Assembly: GCA_041908065.1 (NCBI GenBank)
Contig: JAYRGC010000048.1
Coordinates: 1-14,930 of the forward strand
Length of the DNA: 14,930 nt
Direction: 5' to 3'
Origin: JAYRGC01 sp041908065
GTDB taxonomy: Bacteria > Pseudomonadota > Alphaproteobacteria > UBA9219
Position numbers and translations under genes: made by a program. Numbering within the stretch: position 1 is the first letter of the stretch; each line of letters starts with the position of its first letter. Below the pieces are notes generated by a model. The model saw only the letters and a list, made by a program, of their open reading frames with translations, did no database searches and was not told the origin of the DNA. Shown in pieces: positions 1 to 5,971 of the stretch.

Positions 1-158
1 GCCCCTTGGCGGCGAAGCAATCCAGTGCCGTTGCCCTATGACTCTGGATTGCTTCGCCGCCAAGGGGCGGCTCGCAATGACGGCCTTTGGCCGTAGACTT
101 AACATGACGGCCTTGCTTGCCGATACAGGCGGCTACAAAATTATCCACCCGTTTTCAG
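1..158 (-). repeat. Composite palindromic repeat, copy R1 (left edge, minus orientation)
   Basis: Bases 1-67 form a near-perfect hairpin: 25-base arms at 1-25 and 43-67 around a loop of about 17 bases. The outer arm continues to base 83 on the right, but its left partner lies outside the window. Reading the minus strand, the hairpin is preceded by a GGCCAAAGGCCGTCAT unit (about 79-95) and by a motif CTGAAAACGGGTGGATAA at 141-158. Both are also found at the other copies. The stretch 159-263 shows nothing else I can support apart from a weak 6-bp stem near 209-227. The CGTCATTGCGAG...GAAGCAATCC core resembles widespread bacterial REP-like palindromes; that family assignment is from memory. Confidence 0.85.
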
Positions 159-263
159 AAAGAGCCGGCATTTTCTACCGAAACATAATGTCCAACGCCG
201 CAGTCGAGCTTTGTAAACAAGCTCTCAGTTCAAACTTTCGCCGTAGCGGAACGGGATTAGTAG

Positions 264-485
264 TCACTTGCCGATTACGACTCCATCGGATGATTTGCTT
301 ATCTTTTTGGAACGTCTTTTTATCTGTTTTTTGGCCTCGCTTTTTTTAGCCAATGTCTGTTGCGTCGCCTTTGTTTCCGCTTTGACGACCGCCTCCGTTT
401 TATTGGCGGCGAGGATCGGAGTCGAAAGGGAGACGGCTACGGTTAACGCCATAGCGCAAGCCAATTTTCCGAAATGGTTTAACAT
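264..485 (-). CDS. Small secreted Lys-rich protein (73 aa), function unknown
   Basis: I do not recognise a family. The 73 residues begin with a convincing signal peptide (about 1-27; short basic start, hydrophobic core ACAMALTVAVSL, then a TPILAA cleavage region). A hydrophilic Lys/Ala-rich tail with a dense basic patch, KKQIKRRSKKISK, follows at about residues 52-64. The start is well supported: the minus strand has AAGGAG eight bases before the ATG. It lies 41 bp downstream of ndk on the same strand, so it is probably co-transcribed. The mature protein would be about 46 residues, strongly basic and likely disordered. It could bind an acidic partner such as nucleic acid, lipid head groups or peptidoglycan, but that is a guess from charge. 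A longer frame through this region is only the shadow of ndk. Confidence 0.7.
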   Translation of the reverse strand: MLNHFGKLACAMALTVAVSLSTPILAANKTEAVVKAETKATQQTLAKKSEAKKQIKRRSKKISKSSDGVVIGK

Positions 486-526
486 GTCGACGGCTCCTTT
501 TATTCGTCGTTTTAAGCGCGCGCCGT

Positions 527-949
527 TTATCCGACGATCTCGCATTGGCTGAAGAAATAGGCGATTTCCTCGGCGGCGGTTTCCTTGGCGTCGGAGCCGT
601 GCACCGAATTGGCCTCGATGCTTTCCGCGAATTCCTTGCGTATCGTGCCCGGGGCGGCGTTGGCCGGATTGGTGGCTCCCATCACTTCGCGGTTGCGGGC
701 TACGGCGTTTTCGCCTTCTAGAACCTGAAGAACGACGGGGCCGGAGATCATGTAGGAGCACAGATCGTTGAAGAAGGGGCGTTGGCGGTGAACGGCATAG
801 AAGCCTTCGGCCTGCTCGCGGGTCAGGCGGACGCGCTTTTGCGCCACTACCTTCAATCCGGCTTCCTCCAGTTTGGCGATTATCTTGCCGGTGAGGTCGC
901 GGCGGGTGGCGTCGGGCTTGATTATCGAAAAAGTGCGTTCTATCGCCAT
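527..949 (-). CDS. ndk: Nucleoside diphosphate kinase
   Basis: This enzyme moves the gamma phosphate from ATP to nucleoside diphosphates through a phospho-histidine, balancing NTP and dNTP pools in the cytoplasm. The 140 residues match the usual bacterial length. Family hallmarks are visible: the N-terminal RTFSIIKPDAT, the catalytic His117 in NSVHGSD, and the GATNPANAAPGTIR segment at about 91-104. I chose the ATG at 949 because GGAGAA lies just upstream on the minus strand. An in-frame TTG 15 bases earlier contains that ribosome-binding site and is an unlikely start. The gene follows hflC after an 83-bp gap that holds a plausible promoter, so it is probably transcribed separately from hflKC and together with the small secreted protein after it. 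Confidence 0.97.
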   Translation of the reverse strand: MAIERTFSIIKPDATRRDLTGKIIAKLEEAGLKVVAQKRVRLTREQAEGFYAVHRQRPFFNDLCSYMISGPVVLQVLEGENAVARNREVMGATNPANAAPGTIRKEFAESIEANSVHGSDAKETAAEEIAYFFSQCEIVG

Positions 950-998
950 TTTTAGGTTCTCCAAAGTTCGTCGTTTACAGGTTCCGTTAACAGGCGGT

Positions 999-1027
999 TT
1001 TATAGTCTTAGTCTCCGCCTAGGGCAA
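999..1027 (-). promoter_or_regulatory. Predicted sigma-70-like promoter for ndk
   Basis: On the minus strand a TTGCCC (-35, 1022-1027) and a TATAAA (-10, 999-1004) are separated by exactly 17 bases. They match the consensus hexamers at 4 of 6 and 5 of 6 positions. The start point would fall near 992, giving a leader of roughly 43 nt before the ndk ATG. This is a pattern match only. Confidence 0.45.
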
Positions 1028-1032
1028 AGGAA

Positions 1033-1896
1033 TTACTTAACCCCGTTCTCTAAATACCTGAAGAACTCGTTGTCGGGACTGAGGATATAGGTGGTGTTCC
1101 CGGGCTTCAGGCTTTCGCGATAGGCGGACATCGAACGCCAAAAGGCGAAAAACTGCGGATCCTTGCCGGTGGCGTCGGCCATCAGCTGCAACGATTTGCG
1201 GTCGCCTTCGCCCTTGATGCGCTCGGCTTGCCCCCGCGCCTCGGCCACGATCACCGTGGCTTGGCGATCGGCCTCGGAGGTGGTTTGCAAGGCTTCCTGC
1301 TGGCCGTTGGCGCGGAGCTGCGCCGCTTCCTGCTCGCGCTGGGATCTCATGCGCGAGAACACGGCGTCGCCGGTTTTTTGCGGCAAATCGGTGCGGCGGA
1401 TACGGACGTCGACGATCTCTATGCCGAAATCCTTGGCCTCCGCGTTCAGCTGGTTGCGGATCTTGGCCATGACCGCCACGCGCTCGGGCGAGAGCATGAC
1501 GGCGGTCTTCACCGTTCCCAGAACGCTGCGCATGGAGGCGTTGAGCAAGCTGCCCAGCCGGTCTCCGGCCACCCGTTCGTTGCCCAGACGCTGGAAGAAC
1601 AACAAGGGATCGACGATGCGATAGCGGGCGAAAGCGTCGACTTCCAGCGGTTTTTGCTCGGCCAGCATTATTTCCTGACTGGGGGCGTCCACCGCCAGAA
1701 CGCGCTTGTCGAAGTATTCCACCGTCTGGATCAACGGAACTTTCAGATGCATTCCGGGTTCGTTGGTGACGCTGACCACTTCGCGGAACTGGAACAATAT
1801 CGCTTGTTGGGTCTGCGGCACTATGTAAATGGATCCGGCCAAGCCCAAGATTATAACGGCGGCGGCGATCACGCCCATCCATGCTTTGTTGGTCAT
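1033..1896 (-). CDS. hflC: HflC, SPFH/band-7 regulator of FtsH
   Basis: HflC is an inner-membrane SPFH protein that assembles with HflK into a large cage around the FtsH protease and modulates its activity. The 287-residue protein has one N-terminal membrane segment (about residues 7-27, VIAAAVIILGLAGSIYIV). The periplasmic SPFH domain follows (QQAILFQFREVV, then EPGMHLKVPLIQTVEYFDKR), then a long Ala/Glu/Gln-rich coiled coil (about 190-245, including SQREQEAAQLRANGQQEA). The start is firm: AAGGAGG sits seven bases before the ATG, and the ATG directly follows the hflK stop codon with no gap. Tight coupling with hflK fits the 1:1 complex. Many alphaproteobacteria carry a DegP-type protease gene next in line; here ndk follows instead. 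Confidence 0.96.
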   Translation of the reverse strand: MTNKAWMGVIAAAVIILGLAGSIYIVPQTQQAILFQFREVVSVTNEPGMHLKVPLIQTVEYFDKRVLAVDAPSQEIMLAEQKPLEVDAFARYRIVDPLLFFQRLGNERVAGDRLGSLLNASMRSVLGTVKTAVMLSPERVAVMAKIRNQLNAEAKDFGIEIVDVRIRRTDLPQKTGDAVFSRMRSQREQEAAQLRANGQQEALQTTSEADRQATVIVAEARGQAERIKGEGDRKSLQLMADATGKDPQFFAFWRSMSAYRESLKPGNTTYILSPDNEFFRYLENGVK

Positions 1897-3078
1897 TTAG
1901 TTGCCTCCTTGCGAGGAGCCGCGCGTCATGTCGCGCAGCGGGAAATAAGGGATGGTTCCGGCTCCGGCGGATTTATCCACCAGCACCTTGTTGGCTTCGC
2001 CGAGAACGCTTTCCATGGTCTCCAGATATATCCGTCGCGCCGTGACGTCGCGTGAGGCGTTGTAGGCGGTCAGAACCTCGCGGAAGCGCGCGGCTTCGCC
2101 TTCCGCCACGGCGATTTTTTGATCGCGGTAGGCCATGGCCTCTTGGACTATTTTCGCCGCTTGGCCTTTGGCTTCGGGGATGACCTTGTTGACGTGGGCG
2201 GCGGCTTGGTTCTGGAAACGCTCCTGATCCAGCCGCGCGTTCACTACGTCTTGGAAAGACGCTTTCACCTCGTCTGGGACGGAGACGGTTTGCAGGTTGA
2301 TCTGCGATACCGTCACGCCCGCCTGATATTCGTCCATCAACGCCTGTAGTCTTGCGCGGGCTTCCTCGGCTATTTGCCCGCGCCCCTCGGTGAGGGCGAA
2401 TTGCAGCTTGTTTTGGCCGATGACCTCGCGCATCGCGCTTTCCGCCGCCATCTTGATGGTGTTGACCTGATCGCGGATTTCGAACAGGTATTTTTGCACG
2501 TCGGTTATGCGCCAAAATACCGTGAACTCGACGTTGATGACGTTCTCGTCCTGCGTCAGCATCATGCTTTCCTGCGGGATGGAGCGGGTATCGCCGCTTT
2601 TTCCCAAACGCTTGAAGCCGATCTGGATCTCGTTTTGCGAGGTGACGACCGGCAAGGATACTTCCTCGATCGGCGAGGGGAGGTGATAGCGCAGCCCGGG
2701 CATTTCAGTGCGGACGAACGCGCCGAAGCGGGTGACCACGCCGACCTGATCCGCCGCGACCTGATAAAAACCGCTGGCCATCCACAACGCCGCCAGAGCT
2801 GCCAACGCCAACACCACGGCCTGGCCGTTGCCGCGAGGCTTGAAGGGGCCTAAGGCGTCCTTGATCTTGCCGAGCAGCTCGTCGATGTCGACATCCGGCG
2901 GCTGCCTGTTGTTTCCGCCGCCGCTTCCGTTGCCGCCGCCTTGTCCCTGCGGCCTCAGGTGGCGGACGCGATCCCACGGGTTGCCGGAACTCTTGTTGCC
3001 GCCGCCGTTGGGGGTGTTGCCCTTGTTGCCGTCTCCGCCTGTGGGACCCCACGGGCCTTCGCCATCGTTCCAAGACAT
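1897..3078 (-). CDS. hflK: HflK, SPFH/band-7 regulator of FtsH
   Basis: Partner of HflC in the FtsH-regulating membrane complex. The 393-residue protein starts with a low-complexity Gly/Asn/Pro-rich cytoplasmic segment (about 4-60, beginning MSWNDGEGPWGP), as is typical of HflK. A single membrane helix follows (about 86-106, VVLALAALAALWMASGFY), then the SPFH domain (QVGVVTRFGAFVRTEMPGLRY) and a coiled coil rich in Ala, Glu and Gln (about 285-345). I place the start at the ATG at 3078, preceded by GAGGAA. An upstream in-frame TTG at 3099 adds seven residues not expected for the family. Its stop abuts the hflC start, so the two are one operon. A promoter-like pair lies upstream in the spacer shared with the divergent DUF4389 gene. 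Confidence 0.96.
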   Translation of the reverse strand: MSWNDGEGPWGPTGGDGNKGNTPNGGGNKSSGNPWDRVRHLRPQGQGGGNGSGGGNNRQPPDVDIDELLGKIKDALGPFKPRGNGQAVVLALAALAALWMASGFYQVAADQVGVVTRFGAFVRTEMPGLRYHLPSPIEEVSLPVVTSQNEIQIGFKRLGKSGDTRSIPQESMMLTQDENVINVEFTVFWRITDVQKYLFEIRDQVNTIKMAAESAMREVIGQNKLQFALTEGRGQIAEEARARLQALMDEYQAGVTVSQINLQTVSVPDEVKASFQDVVNARLDQERFQNQAAAHVNKVIPEAKGQAAKIVQEAMAYRDQKIAVAEGEAARFREVLTAYNASRDVTARRIYLETMESVLGEANKVLVDKSAGAGTIPYFPLRDMTRGSSQGGN

Positions 3079-3126
3079 TCCGCATTCCTCGTAAGACAAG
3101 TTGTCGGGCAGAACCCGATTGCGAGC

Positions 3127-3158
3127 ATAATATGCAAAGCTATGGAGGGCAAAGTCAA
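3127..3158 (-). promoter_or_regulatory. Candidate promoter for hflKC
   Basis: On the minus strand TTGACT (3153-3158) matches the -35 consensus at five of six positions. Two overlapping -10 candidates follow: CATATT at 18-bp spacing (3129-3134) or TATTAT at 20-bp spacing (3127-3132). Transcription would start near 3120, about 42 nt before the hflK ATG. Spacing is not ideal for either -10. Confidence 0.35.
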
Positions 3159-3173
3159 CGCTTCACGGATTCG

Positions 3174-3202
3174 TTGCTCGCCGTTGCCGCGGCTGCTATC
3201 TT
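3174..3202 (+). promoter_or_regulatory. Candidate promoter for the DUF4389 gene
   Basis: TTGCTC (3174-3179) and TATCTT (3197-3202) are separated by 17 bases, each matching consensus at four of six positions. They lie 45 bp before the ATG at 3247. Together with the hflK promoter candidate this makes a divergent promoter region in the 168-bp spacer. Weak match, pattern evidence only. Confidence 0.25.
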
Positions 3203-3246
3203 AGGGCGGAGATGCGATAGGAAATCTCGGCAGGGAGGGCGCGGCG

Positions 3247-3573
3247 ATGGGCGGTTTCGATAACGAAGAGATGAAGAACCACGTTAAAGACAAGGAAGTC
3301 TGGCTGCGCTTCGCCTACATCATCCTTTTCGGCGCGGCTTTTTACGTATCGGCGGTCGTGATGTTTTTGATCGCGGTGGTGCAGTTTCTCGCCAAGCTGT
3401 TCAGCGGCGGGATATTCACCGTTTTGTCGGAATTCGGCGGCAATCTAGCCGAATATCAGGCGGCGTTGTCGCGCTATTTGGCTTTCGCGTCCGACGACAA
3501 GCCGTTCCCGTTCGCCAAATTCCCCGATAATGGCCAAAAGCCGAAATCCGGCGGAGAAATAGTGCCGGATTAA
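3247..3573 (+). CDS. DUF4389-family membrane protein
   Basis: The 108-residue product has a hydrophilic N-terminus, one long or two short hydrophobic segments at about 22-50 (FAYIILFGAAFYVSAVVMFL then VVQFLAKLF), and an amphipathic part (FGGNLAEYQAALSRYLAFAS). It also carries the conserved DKPFPF near residues 84-89. This order, with the FxxNLxxYxxxLxRYLxFxxxxKPFPF pattern, matches my memory of DUF4389, a small family with no firmly established function. A purine-rich AGGGAGGG lies about 7-10 bases before the ATG, supporting the start. The gene is divergent from hflKC and is the last GC-rich coding sequence before the AT-rich island. The Lys/Gly-rich end (NGQKPKSGGEIVPD) is probably a disordered cytoplasmic tail. 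Confidence 0.85.
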   Translation: MGGFDNEEMKNHVKDKEVWLRFAYIILFGAAFYVSAVVMFLIAVVQFLAKLFSGGIFTVLSEFGGNLAEYQAALSRYLAFASDDKPFPFAKFPDNGQKPKSGGEIVPD

Positions 3574-3734
3574 TGCTGGTGGACAAAATCTACTGCGGCG
3601 TTGAGAACAGGCTTTTAATCGAAATTGGTAGTCAAGGAATTGTTTTTTCGGCTAGAGCAGCCTGAGTGCCCCATCTTAGTTCGAGCGTTTCGTTCCAACA
3701 ATCAGCGTGCTTTGGAGCCACCACGTCGTTGGGG

Positions 3735-3772
3735 ATGGCTGGTAAATACGGCTAATTACCTGACACAGCCAT
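3735..3772 (+). other. Hairpin upstream of the RT, candidate structured RNA
   Basis: ATGGCTG at 3735-3741 pairs with CAGCCAT at 3766-3772, and within it GTAA (3742-3745) can pair with TTAC (3756-3759). The result is a two-step stem of 7 plus 4 bp. It sits in the gene-poor, lower-GC stretch before the RT. Several RT-based defence systems and retrons carry an RNA gene in this position, which is why it is listed. The fold is short and could be chance. Confidence 0.25.
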
Positions 3773-3832
3773 TTTATCGCAATCTCTTGTAAAGCATCTA
3801 CATACAGCCTATATTTAGAGGGTCGTTTTTTG

Positions 3833-3946
3833 CCTTCTCATGCGGCGGGTCGCCAGTCGAAGCCGACCGTATCGCAGAGGGTGACCGTGTGGCGATAAGC
3901 TATGCGGGCTCAGTCGCCGATAAGCCACTGAGGGAAACGGATGCAG
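3833..3946 (+). repeat. 114-bp direct repeat, copy A
   Basis: Identical base for base to 4184-4297, 351 bp downstream. Both flanks differ from those of copy B, so the match has sharp ends (starts at CCTTCTCATG, ends at GGATGCAG). The same reading frame as in copy B is open here (3793-4080), but the signal-peptide part of the lipoprotein-like gene is missing and the downstream residues differ. Directly after the block lies CTGCTCGCC (3948-3956), the reverse complement of GGCGAGCAG just after copy B (4302-4310). Confidence 0.95.
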
Positions 3947-4113
3947 ACTGCTCGCCTACGAATGGAACCGGCACTCACTCATTCAATGAGACTCAACGGA
4001 CGGTTGCTACCATTTATTTCACGGCGGGGAGGCTGCGGGCGGCTTTCACTTTCGTGTTGACAAAAACCCAAAAAGGTTAAGCTCACCATGGAGGTGTCTA
4101 TGAAAGTCGTGTC

Positions 4114-4455
4114 ATGCAAAAACGTGCCAAGTTCGCCTTGGCGCGGGCAGGTTTCGGGCTGATGCTCGGAGCCGTCCTTCTTACCTTCTCATGCGGCGGG
4201 TCGCCAGTCGAAGCCGACCGTATCGCAGAGGGTGACCGTGTGGCGATAAGCTATGCGGGCTCAGTCGCCGATAAGCCACTGAGGGAAACGGATGCAGTGT
4301 CGGCGAGCAGAGTTAATCGTTGGGGCTCAGACCAGTTATGGAACGTAAGAATAGGCTTTTTGAAAATATACGCAGAACAATTGCCTTGCGCCGGGCTTGG
4401 TATAAAATTTATGAGAATGGGCAACGCTCAGTTTCTCCAGAAACTCAGCGCCTAG
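4114..4455 (+). pseudogene. 5' fragment of an exported lipoprotein-like (possibly FKBP-type) gene, running into the RT
   Basis: The frame opens with a good export signal: a basic start (MQKRAK), a hydrophobic core (GFGLMLGAVLLTFS), then Cys27. That makes a weak lipobox (TFSC), so lipidation is possible but not certain. The next residues, EGDRVAISYAGSVADKP, resemble the first strand pair of FKBP-type prolyl isomerases, a family with exported lipoprotein members. After about 61 residues, where the 114-bp repeat ends (4297), the frame continues without family resemblance, overlaps the RT start and stops at 4455. The most likely reading is a GC-rich native gene truncated by the AT-rich RT segment. 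No matching 3' part is visible in the window. The FKBP suggestion rests on a short stretch. Confidence 0.5.
4184..4297 (+). repeat. 114-bp direct repeat, copy B
   Basis: Second, identical copy of 3833-3946. Here the block continues the signal peptide of the lipoprotein-like frame on its left side without a break, so copy B looks like the original context at that edge. On its right the composition falls towards the AT-rich RT gene, which starts 40 bases later. Confidence 0.95.
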
Positions 4456-5585
4456 TTAACCAGTTCAAGCAAGACGAAGAAAAAAACCTTCAAAATCTAG
4501 CGAAAAAACTTAGAAAAAAAGATTTTGATTTCGGCGCAGTGCGTGGAGTTGCTGCCAAAAAAAAGAGCGGAAAACCACGCCCTCTTGTATCGGCCTCGGT
4601 TGAAGCGCGTATTGTCCAGCGCGCCATATTAGAGGAGCTATCAGATCGCAAACCAATTCAGAAATATTTTCAGGTGCCAACTAGCTTTGGTGCCATTCCT
4701 AAAAAAGGTGTACCTGAAGCAATCAAGGCAGCTGTTGCCGCTATAGAAAGTGGCGCTACGCACTATATAAAATCTGACATTGCTGATTTCTTTACTAAGA
4801 TACCACGTGCGCAAGTAGTGGAAGAAATAAGCCAAAACTGGAATGACTCTGATTTCAACATTCTCCTAGAGAAATGCACAAACTTAGAAATTGATAATCT
4901 TGGGGAAATGGAGAAGAAACATGGCGCTGCATTCCGCGATATGTTCATATTTGACCAGACTGGCGCACCACAGGGTTGCTGCCTTTCTCCGTTAATCGGA
5001 AATATTTTGCTTTACGAATTCGATATTCAGATGAATAGTGAGGACATCACCTGCCTGCGGTATTTAGATGATTTCATATTGCTTGGTTCTAGCTATGCAG
5101 CGGTACGTAAAGCCTATAAGAAGGGTCAGCGCCTGTTAGGCCAGCACGGGCTTGATGCATACGATCTGGAAACGCGAAAAGATAAAACCGGTCAGGGAAA
5201 AACAAGCGAGCCGTTTGAGTTTCTTGGTGTTGGATTTAGAGGAACTACTATCCGTCCATCTGTTACATCAAAAGATCGCATGATCGAATCGATAAGAGAA
5301 ATATTGGGGAACGTATTAAAAACAGAGATGCATAATCACCTAAGTCTTGTGGACGCCTTTTATATTATCAGCAACAAAATCAGAGGGTGGGGCAATCAAT
5401 ATAAATTTTGCAATGATAATCGTTTTATGGGTTCTATTGACGCGGAAATCACGCAGTTATTAGTGCCTTATTTTTTCAAGTTTACAGATGTTATTAAACA
5501 GTTTGAAAAAAAGCAACAAAGGCAGATGATAGGCATATGGTCGTTGGAAGATTGCAAGAAAGACCCAATAAAATTTTCCAATTAA
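4338..5585 (+). CDS. Stand-alone reverse transcriptase, probably of the 'unknown group'/defence-type RTs
   Basis: A 415-residue RNA-directed DNA polymerase. Palm and finger motifs appear in order: KPRPLVSASVEARIVQRAI (79-97), SDIADFF with catalytic Asp147, APQGCCLSP (210-218), YLDDF with catalytic Asp244 and Asp245, and FEFLGVGF (293-300). A thumb-like IRGWGNQYKFCN follows at 348-359. There is no endonuclease, maturase X or other added domain. Motif 4 is not the xGxxxSQ of diversity-generating RTs, and I see no clear retron signature. The single-domain size and motif spacing resemble UG-type RTs, several of which act in phage defence (DRT); this class call is from memory. The gene is clearly AT-richer than its neighbours, which suggests transfer. 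The ATG at 4338 has no strong ribosome-binding site; a TTG at 4320 is an alternative. The frame stays open for 98 codons after the TAA. Confidence 0.92.
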   Translation: MERKNRLFENIRRTIALRRAWYKIYENGQRSVSPETQRLVNQFKQDEEKNLQNLAKKLRKKDFDFGAVRGVAAKKKSGKPRPLVSASVEARIVQRAILEELSDRKPIQKYFQVPTSFGAIPKKGVPEAIKAAVAAIESGATHYIKSDIADFFTKIPRAQVVEEISQNWNDSDFNILLEKCTNLEIDNLGEMEKKHGAAFRDMFIFDQTGAPQGCCLSPLIGNILLYEFDIQMNSEDITCLRYLDDFILLGSSYAAVRKAYKKGQRLLGQHGLDAYDLETRKDKTGQGKTSEPFEFLGVGFRGTTIRPSVTSKDRMIESIREILGNVLKTEMHNHLSLVDAFYIISNKIRGWGNQYKFCNDNRFMGSIDAEITQLLVPYFFKFTDVIKQFEKKQQRQMIGIWSLEDCKKDPIKFSN

Positions 5586-5882
5586 GCGCCTCTTTTTCCT
5601 AAAAAATTTCAGGGGGAGAAAAAAGCAGCAGTAATATATGGCGCTAAGCATTTTGAACATCAAGGCGGAAATATATCATCTCTTCTGATAAAAGAGGGGG
5701 TGCGGGTTGCTATCATTAAAGTTGTTGCTGATGCTGATTGGTTGAAAGCTGTCAGTGTGGATGCATCAAATTTAGGGGCTAAACCGATAACACACCCTAA
5801 TACAATAGTGGTATCCGCAAAGAGCGGACGGGCACTAAGAGCTAAGCATATACTACAGCATATCAAGTGCTGTCCAACTTGA
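5586..5882 (+). pseudogene. 98-codon open extension in the RT frame after its TAA stop
   Basis: Directly after the RT stop (5583-5585) the same frame runs for 98 sense codons to a TGA at 5880-5882. It has no ATG, GTG or TTG until a GTG at 5700, so it is unlikely to be an independent gene. The translated text looks protein-like, for example KKAAVIYGAKHFEHQGGN followed by a hydrophobic VRVAIIKVV strand. Composition is AT-rich like the RT. The best explanations are a former C-terminal domain cut off by a nonsense mutation, occasional readthrough, or a decayed downstream gene. The AVIYGAKHF...LL..EG pattern is faintly reminiscent of TraB/GumN-like proteins, but I would not assign it. From 5883 to 5971 only a loose GGCAAAT...ATTTGCC inverted repeat is visible. 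Confidence 0.45.
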
Positions 5883-5971
5883 AAAGTGATTTTGGCAAAT
5901 GGCATAGAAACGAGCCTATTTGCAAATTTGCCTTTTATCCGCTTTCATTGCTTATGCGCCTTGTTCAGAGG

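Larger units (their letters stand above)
3574..4113 (+). other. Gene-poor left part of the RT island
   Basis: These 540 bases contain no gene I can support and are visibly less GC-rich than the hflKC side. They hold a hairpin (3735-3772) and the first copy of a 114-bp direct repeat (3833-3946). The repeat lies in a 96-codon frame open from 3793 to 4080, with no start codon before 3889. A GGAGGT at 4090-4095 precedes an ATG at 4101, but that frame ends after only 20 codons. The stretch may include a non-coding RNA for the downstream reverse transcriptase, or be leftover DNA from the island's arrival. Confidence 0.5.

Noticed and set aside
38..349. Plus-strand 103-codon frame at the left edge
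   Set aside because: Its first third is the palindromic repeat and the rest runs antisense to the small secreted protein. It resembles no protein.
1037..1882. Second long minus-strand frame over hflC
   Set aside because: Arg/Gly-rich shadow of hflC in another frame with no family features.
3889..4080. 63-codon gene containing the first 114-bp copy
   Set aside because: It lacks the export signal present in the second copy, has no ribosome-binding site, and its C-terminal half resembles no protein. Treated as repeat sequence in an open frame.
4056..4085. Perfect TTGACA upstream of the lipoprotein fragment as a promoter
   Set aside because: No acceptable -10 hexamer lies 15-19 bp downstream.
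3833..4297. Diversity-generating retroelement with template and variable repeats
   Set aside because: The two 114-bp copies are identical, including every adenine, and the RT has QGCCLSP rather than the DGR-type motif. No accessory Avd-like gene or C-type lectin target is seen.
5700..5882. Independent 60-codon gene starting at GTG 5700
   Set aside because: The open frame extends upstream to the RT stop without another start, there is no ribosome-binding site at 5700, and a start there would cut a hydrophobic strand of the protein-like stretch.
4298..5971. Group II intron
   Set aside because: No GUGYG-type 5' end and no domain V hairpin after the RT. The protein lacks a maturase X or HNH region beyond a thumb-like GW motif.
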